This document shows positions 61,209 through 64,000 of a stretch of DNA of 64,000 bases, piece by piece. The DNA is taken from contig NC_030383.2 in NCBI RefSeq assembly GCF_001625215.2, positions 45,938,380 through 46,002,379 on the forward strand. The letters are read 5' to 3'. The position numbers and the translations under genes are program-made. The first letter of the stretch is position 1; every line of letters starts with the position of its first letter. The notes beneath the pieces were generated by a model. That model worked only from the letters and a program-made list of their open reading frames with translations, was not told where the DNA came from and ran no database searches. The DNA is from Daucus carota subsp. sativus. Taxonomy: Eukaryota > Streptophyta > Magnoliopsida > Apiales > Apiaceae.

Positions 61209-63203
61209 TTATTTACATGGATCCTTAGCGGGGTAAAGCAAATTGTGAAGATGATATAATATCATCAGTGATGAATGCTTGGCACGCCTGAGTGTATCAA
61301 ATTGATAATGGTTGCTTTGACAGAAGTTCAAGAACACATGTCTATCGCTGAAGAGATTATTGTCTATAATGATATCATTGTCCTCAGTATTAGAAGGCAT
61401 GTCATCTATAACCACCTGAAAACAATGAGCAAAAGCATACCAAGTAAGAACCAAGCAGCATTGTGTAATCATTCTATAAACAAGAAAGTCCTTCTCTGAG
61501 AGTCAAGACAATACTTCCCTGAGAAATTACTACAATGCTTCGCAGAGACAGAACTGCTAATAGTGCAAGAATATAGTAGTGTTTTTACCTTACAGAGTAC
61601 ATGTTCTTCACCATTATCTAACGTGTGCACCTTCTCTTCACTGTGATTGTGTTCAGCATCAACACATCTTGCACATGAAGTGAAAAATTATTTAGTAATA
61701 ATATTATATCAGTCTTCAAGACTTTTCATGACTTCAGCCGCTCTTCAACCCTTTCTCAAACCATTCTTTAGATTTGTAAAAATTATATAGAGAATGCAAC
61801 TTGACAGAGAGAAAAAGAAAAAAGAAAGAGAGATATGCAGGGTGAATATGTTCTAAAGCATATATGACAAAGGTACACAGAAAAGAATTATTAAAGAAAA
61901 ACCATTTACCTCGAGCAAATGTGAACATTTGTGCATTTGTTGCAAACCCAATGAACTCCAGATAATAGTACATTATGGCAGCATTTGCAAAAATATTGCA
62001 AATGGACAATAAGAAAATCATCCTTTGCAGGTAATATATCATGCCCCAGCTGTCAAAGATGTCGGATCAGATGAGGTAAAGCCCTCATTAGTTTTTCAGG
62101 GAAGTAGTAATCATTCAAATAACGAAAAATTGAAACTTTGATCATAAAGCTATAAGATATATTATCACAAACTATGCAAAATAGAATTAACAAATATGGT
62201 ATATTATAGGGAGAAAAATTAGAATTTACTTTCTGCATCACCAATAGAGCTTTGGTTGCATCACTAGATAGAGTGTTGTGTCCCATGGCTTTCAAAGTTC
62301 TCTTTGTTACTTGCTTTTTCACCTTCCTATTTAATCCTCCTCCACTTTGTTCTTCAAAGTCTTTAATTATTGACCCAGCAGCATTAGACCAATAGTCTCC
62401 ATCAAAATATGGCAACCGAGACAAAGTTACCTCAGAGTTAAGGAAGAAGAAGTCATAGAACTTTGTGTAATCCACCACAACACTCTCTTTGGCTGCTCTT
62501 TTAAGCATTGAACTGTACCTGTACAGTTAAAATATTGTAGAAGAGGCATGTATATGCAATGCAAACATTATTCCAAGAAGTTAACATAGAAGTGTTTTGG
62601 CATAGGTTAATAGTGAGTTTGGCCTTGCAAAACCAACTTATTTATCTAACTTAACAACGCAAGAGTTTCTTTTCTCCTACTTTAATTTCACAAAAAATAT
62701 TAATACTAATTCTGGAATAATTTGTAGTGTCGGTAAGATAAAGAAAGGGTGTCCTGTACCAGTTCCGCAATTTATCTACAGTTGGTGTTCTCTGATTCTC
62801 TGGATGGCAATTAAGTATAAAATCTTCCCCCTTAAGAGGTGGGCAAGCCCAGATATAGCATGTTGAAAAGCCCCGTTTCTTGCAATAGTCAAGGTAACCA
62901 ATCTATTAACAAGAAAAGAAAAGTGTTAAAACTCAATGTACTTCGACTACTAGTCTAAAACACAGTAATAGCAAGCCAAATATAAAGAATACATATTGTT
63001 ACCAGTATCTCATGGTACACTAATGTGCGAAGAGCTTCCCCCTTTGTAGTTTTCTGCTCAGGTCTCAAGTACTTGACAGAATCAAGATACGAAATGTACA
63101 TGCAACGTTGGTTTGGTTTACCACATTCTGATCCATACTCCTGAACATACATTGCAAAGAGGCAAACATCCACCCCTTCTAATCTCTGAAACAAAAGTAT
63201 CAC
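61209..63203 (-). CDS. HAC-type (p300/CBP-like) histone acetyltransferase, 3' part only
   Basis: Six minus-strand exons, 63203-63003, 62902-62760, 62518-62230, 62049-61910, 61667-61589 and 61415-61209, are all in phase with GT-AG junctions. They read through the plant HAC catalytic core: [47 protein letters not shown], then [20 protein letters not shown] and [14 protein letters not shown]-type zinc finger follows (CKCC...WVCNKC...CSRC, then two His near the exon 5 end), and then [22 protein letters not shown] proteins acetylate histones H3/H4 in the nucleus as co-activators. The N-terminal part lies beyond the right edge of the window. The readable protein stops eleven codons after YHLHN (TAA at 61209-61211), where relatives continue with a second ZZ and a TAZ zinc finger. 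Confidence 0.88.
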
Positions 63204-64000
63204 CTGATTGCAATAAAAAAACATGTCAAGATATACCTAAAATTGCAATGAAGACAGAAATCAACTGATGCACACATAGATATACTGACATCCACTGTTC
63301 TCTAGAAAGACATGTTGCATGTGTACAACTTAATAGTTATATATAGGGTGATGCTCAGTGGAGAACAATAAAAGACTGTGAACATGTGAATACATTAGCA
63401 AGGGTTCAGATTAGAAGTTAATATTAACAGAGAGATTAAACATATAAATAAATAAAGCTTATTATGAACTATAACTACCTGATAACCACATTTCCAAAAT
63501 TCATTCAAACTCATATCCAGATTTAGAGGGATAGTTACCAACAAGCATTAACTACATAAAATATGAAGGTACAGGAGGATATTGCTTATCGTGAATACAT
63601 GGTTGCTTACTTTTCAAGGAGAGGACTGTAGGCTATAGTGTAACTTATAACATAATATCAAGTAACTTGTTTTTTATATTTTTTGTGCTACACATGATAG
63701 ATGATGATACAAGTTTTAATTTTACTTCTGCATAATAATATAATATTTAACTGTACATATGGAGAATAATACAAATTTTAATTGTACTTGTGCGTAATAA
63801 TAGAATTTTTAGCTGTACATATGAAGAATACAACTTCTAATAGTACTTCTGCATAACAATTAAAATTAAAAGTAGATTTAGTGTAACTGCCAGTAGGATG
63901 TAACTGCCAGCGTGCTTTCTTATTTTAAGTTAAAAGATTAATTTTTTTTTGTATATAAAATATTTGTACATAAAACAATCTAGACGTTCATTGTGTGTTC
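63204..64000 (-). other. Intron or upstream sequence of the HAC gene
   Basis: No further HAC exon was found between the acceptor at 63204-63205 and the window edge; the preceding exon (which should encode the start of the catalytic domain) must lie further right. Near 63690-63860 a unit containing CTGTACATATG(G/A)AGAATA occurs twice, a short local repeat. Confidence 0.5.

Overview
The window is nuclear DNA of a higher plant, very probably a eudicot. The evidence is spliced genes with GT-AG introns, plant-only families (CYC/TB1-type TCP factor, DVL/ROTUNDIFOLIA peptide, NMCP/CRWN lamina protein, plant p300/CBP-type HAC), AT-rich intergenic DNA, and many LTR retrotransposons and MITEs. The start of the lamina protein resembles umbellifer (carrot/celery) NMCP1 as far as I remember it, so an asterid such as Apiaceae is plausible but not shown.

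Layout. 1-5017: AT-rich intergenic DNA with decayed repeats. 5021-5383: a Tourist-like MITE. 5844-22614: the most striking object, an LTR-internal-LTR-internal-LTR array. It has three 1,003-bp LTRs, two near-identical 6.88-kb internal regions, and one 5-bp target-site duplication (GAAGC) around the whole block. LTR TATA box, primer-binding-site candidate and polypurine tract all place the retroelement on the minus strand, yet its only recognisable gene lies on the plus strand. That gene is spliced, has a G-box/TATA promoter of its own, and encodes a 'putative gypsy-type transposon' (Transposase_28-like) domain plus a coiled coil. I see no gag or pol. 22620-31181: intergenic, holding a 40-codon DVL peptide gene (25428-25550) and several MITEs, one of them a 428-bp hairpin. 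31182-32228: a TCP transcription factor. 34369 to about 35.0 kb: a diverged lone LTR related to the big array. 37093-39284 (minus): a four-exon cytochrome b561. 39454-40003: a 550-bp hairpin MITE just upstream of it. 40555-50452: a second non-autonomous LTR element, plus strand, with 4,244-bp LTRs and only 1,410 bp between them. 52992-59786: an eight-exon NMCP/CRWN gene. 61209-63203 (minus): the 3' end of a HAC-type histone acetyltransferase that continues beyond the right edge and whose readable C-terminus looks truncated.

The host genes are unrelated single genes and do not form a pathway: plant architecture (TCP, DVL), membrane redox (b561), nuclear lamina (CRWN) and chromatin acetylation (HAC). 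CRWN and HAC are convergent, 1.4 kb apart. About 27 kb (some 42%) of the window is the two LTR element blocks, both with near-identical LTRs and so recently active or recently rearranged, although neither encodes visible replication enzymes.
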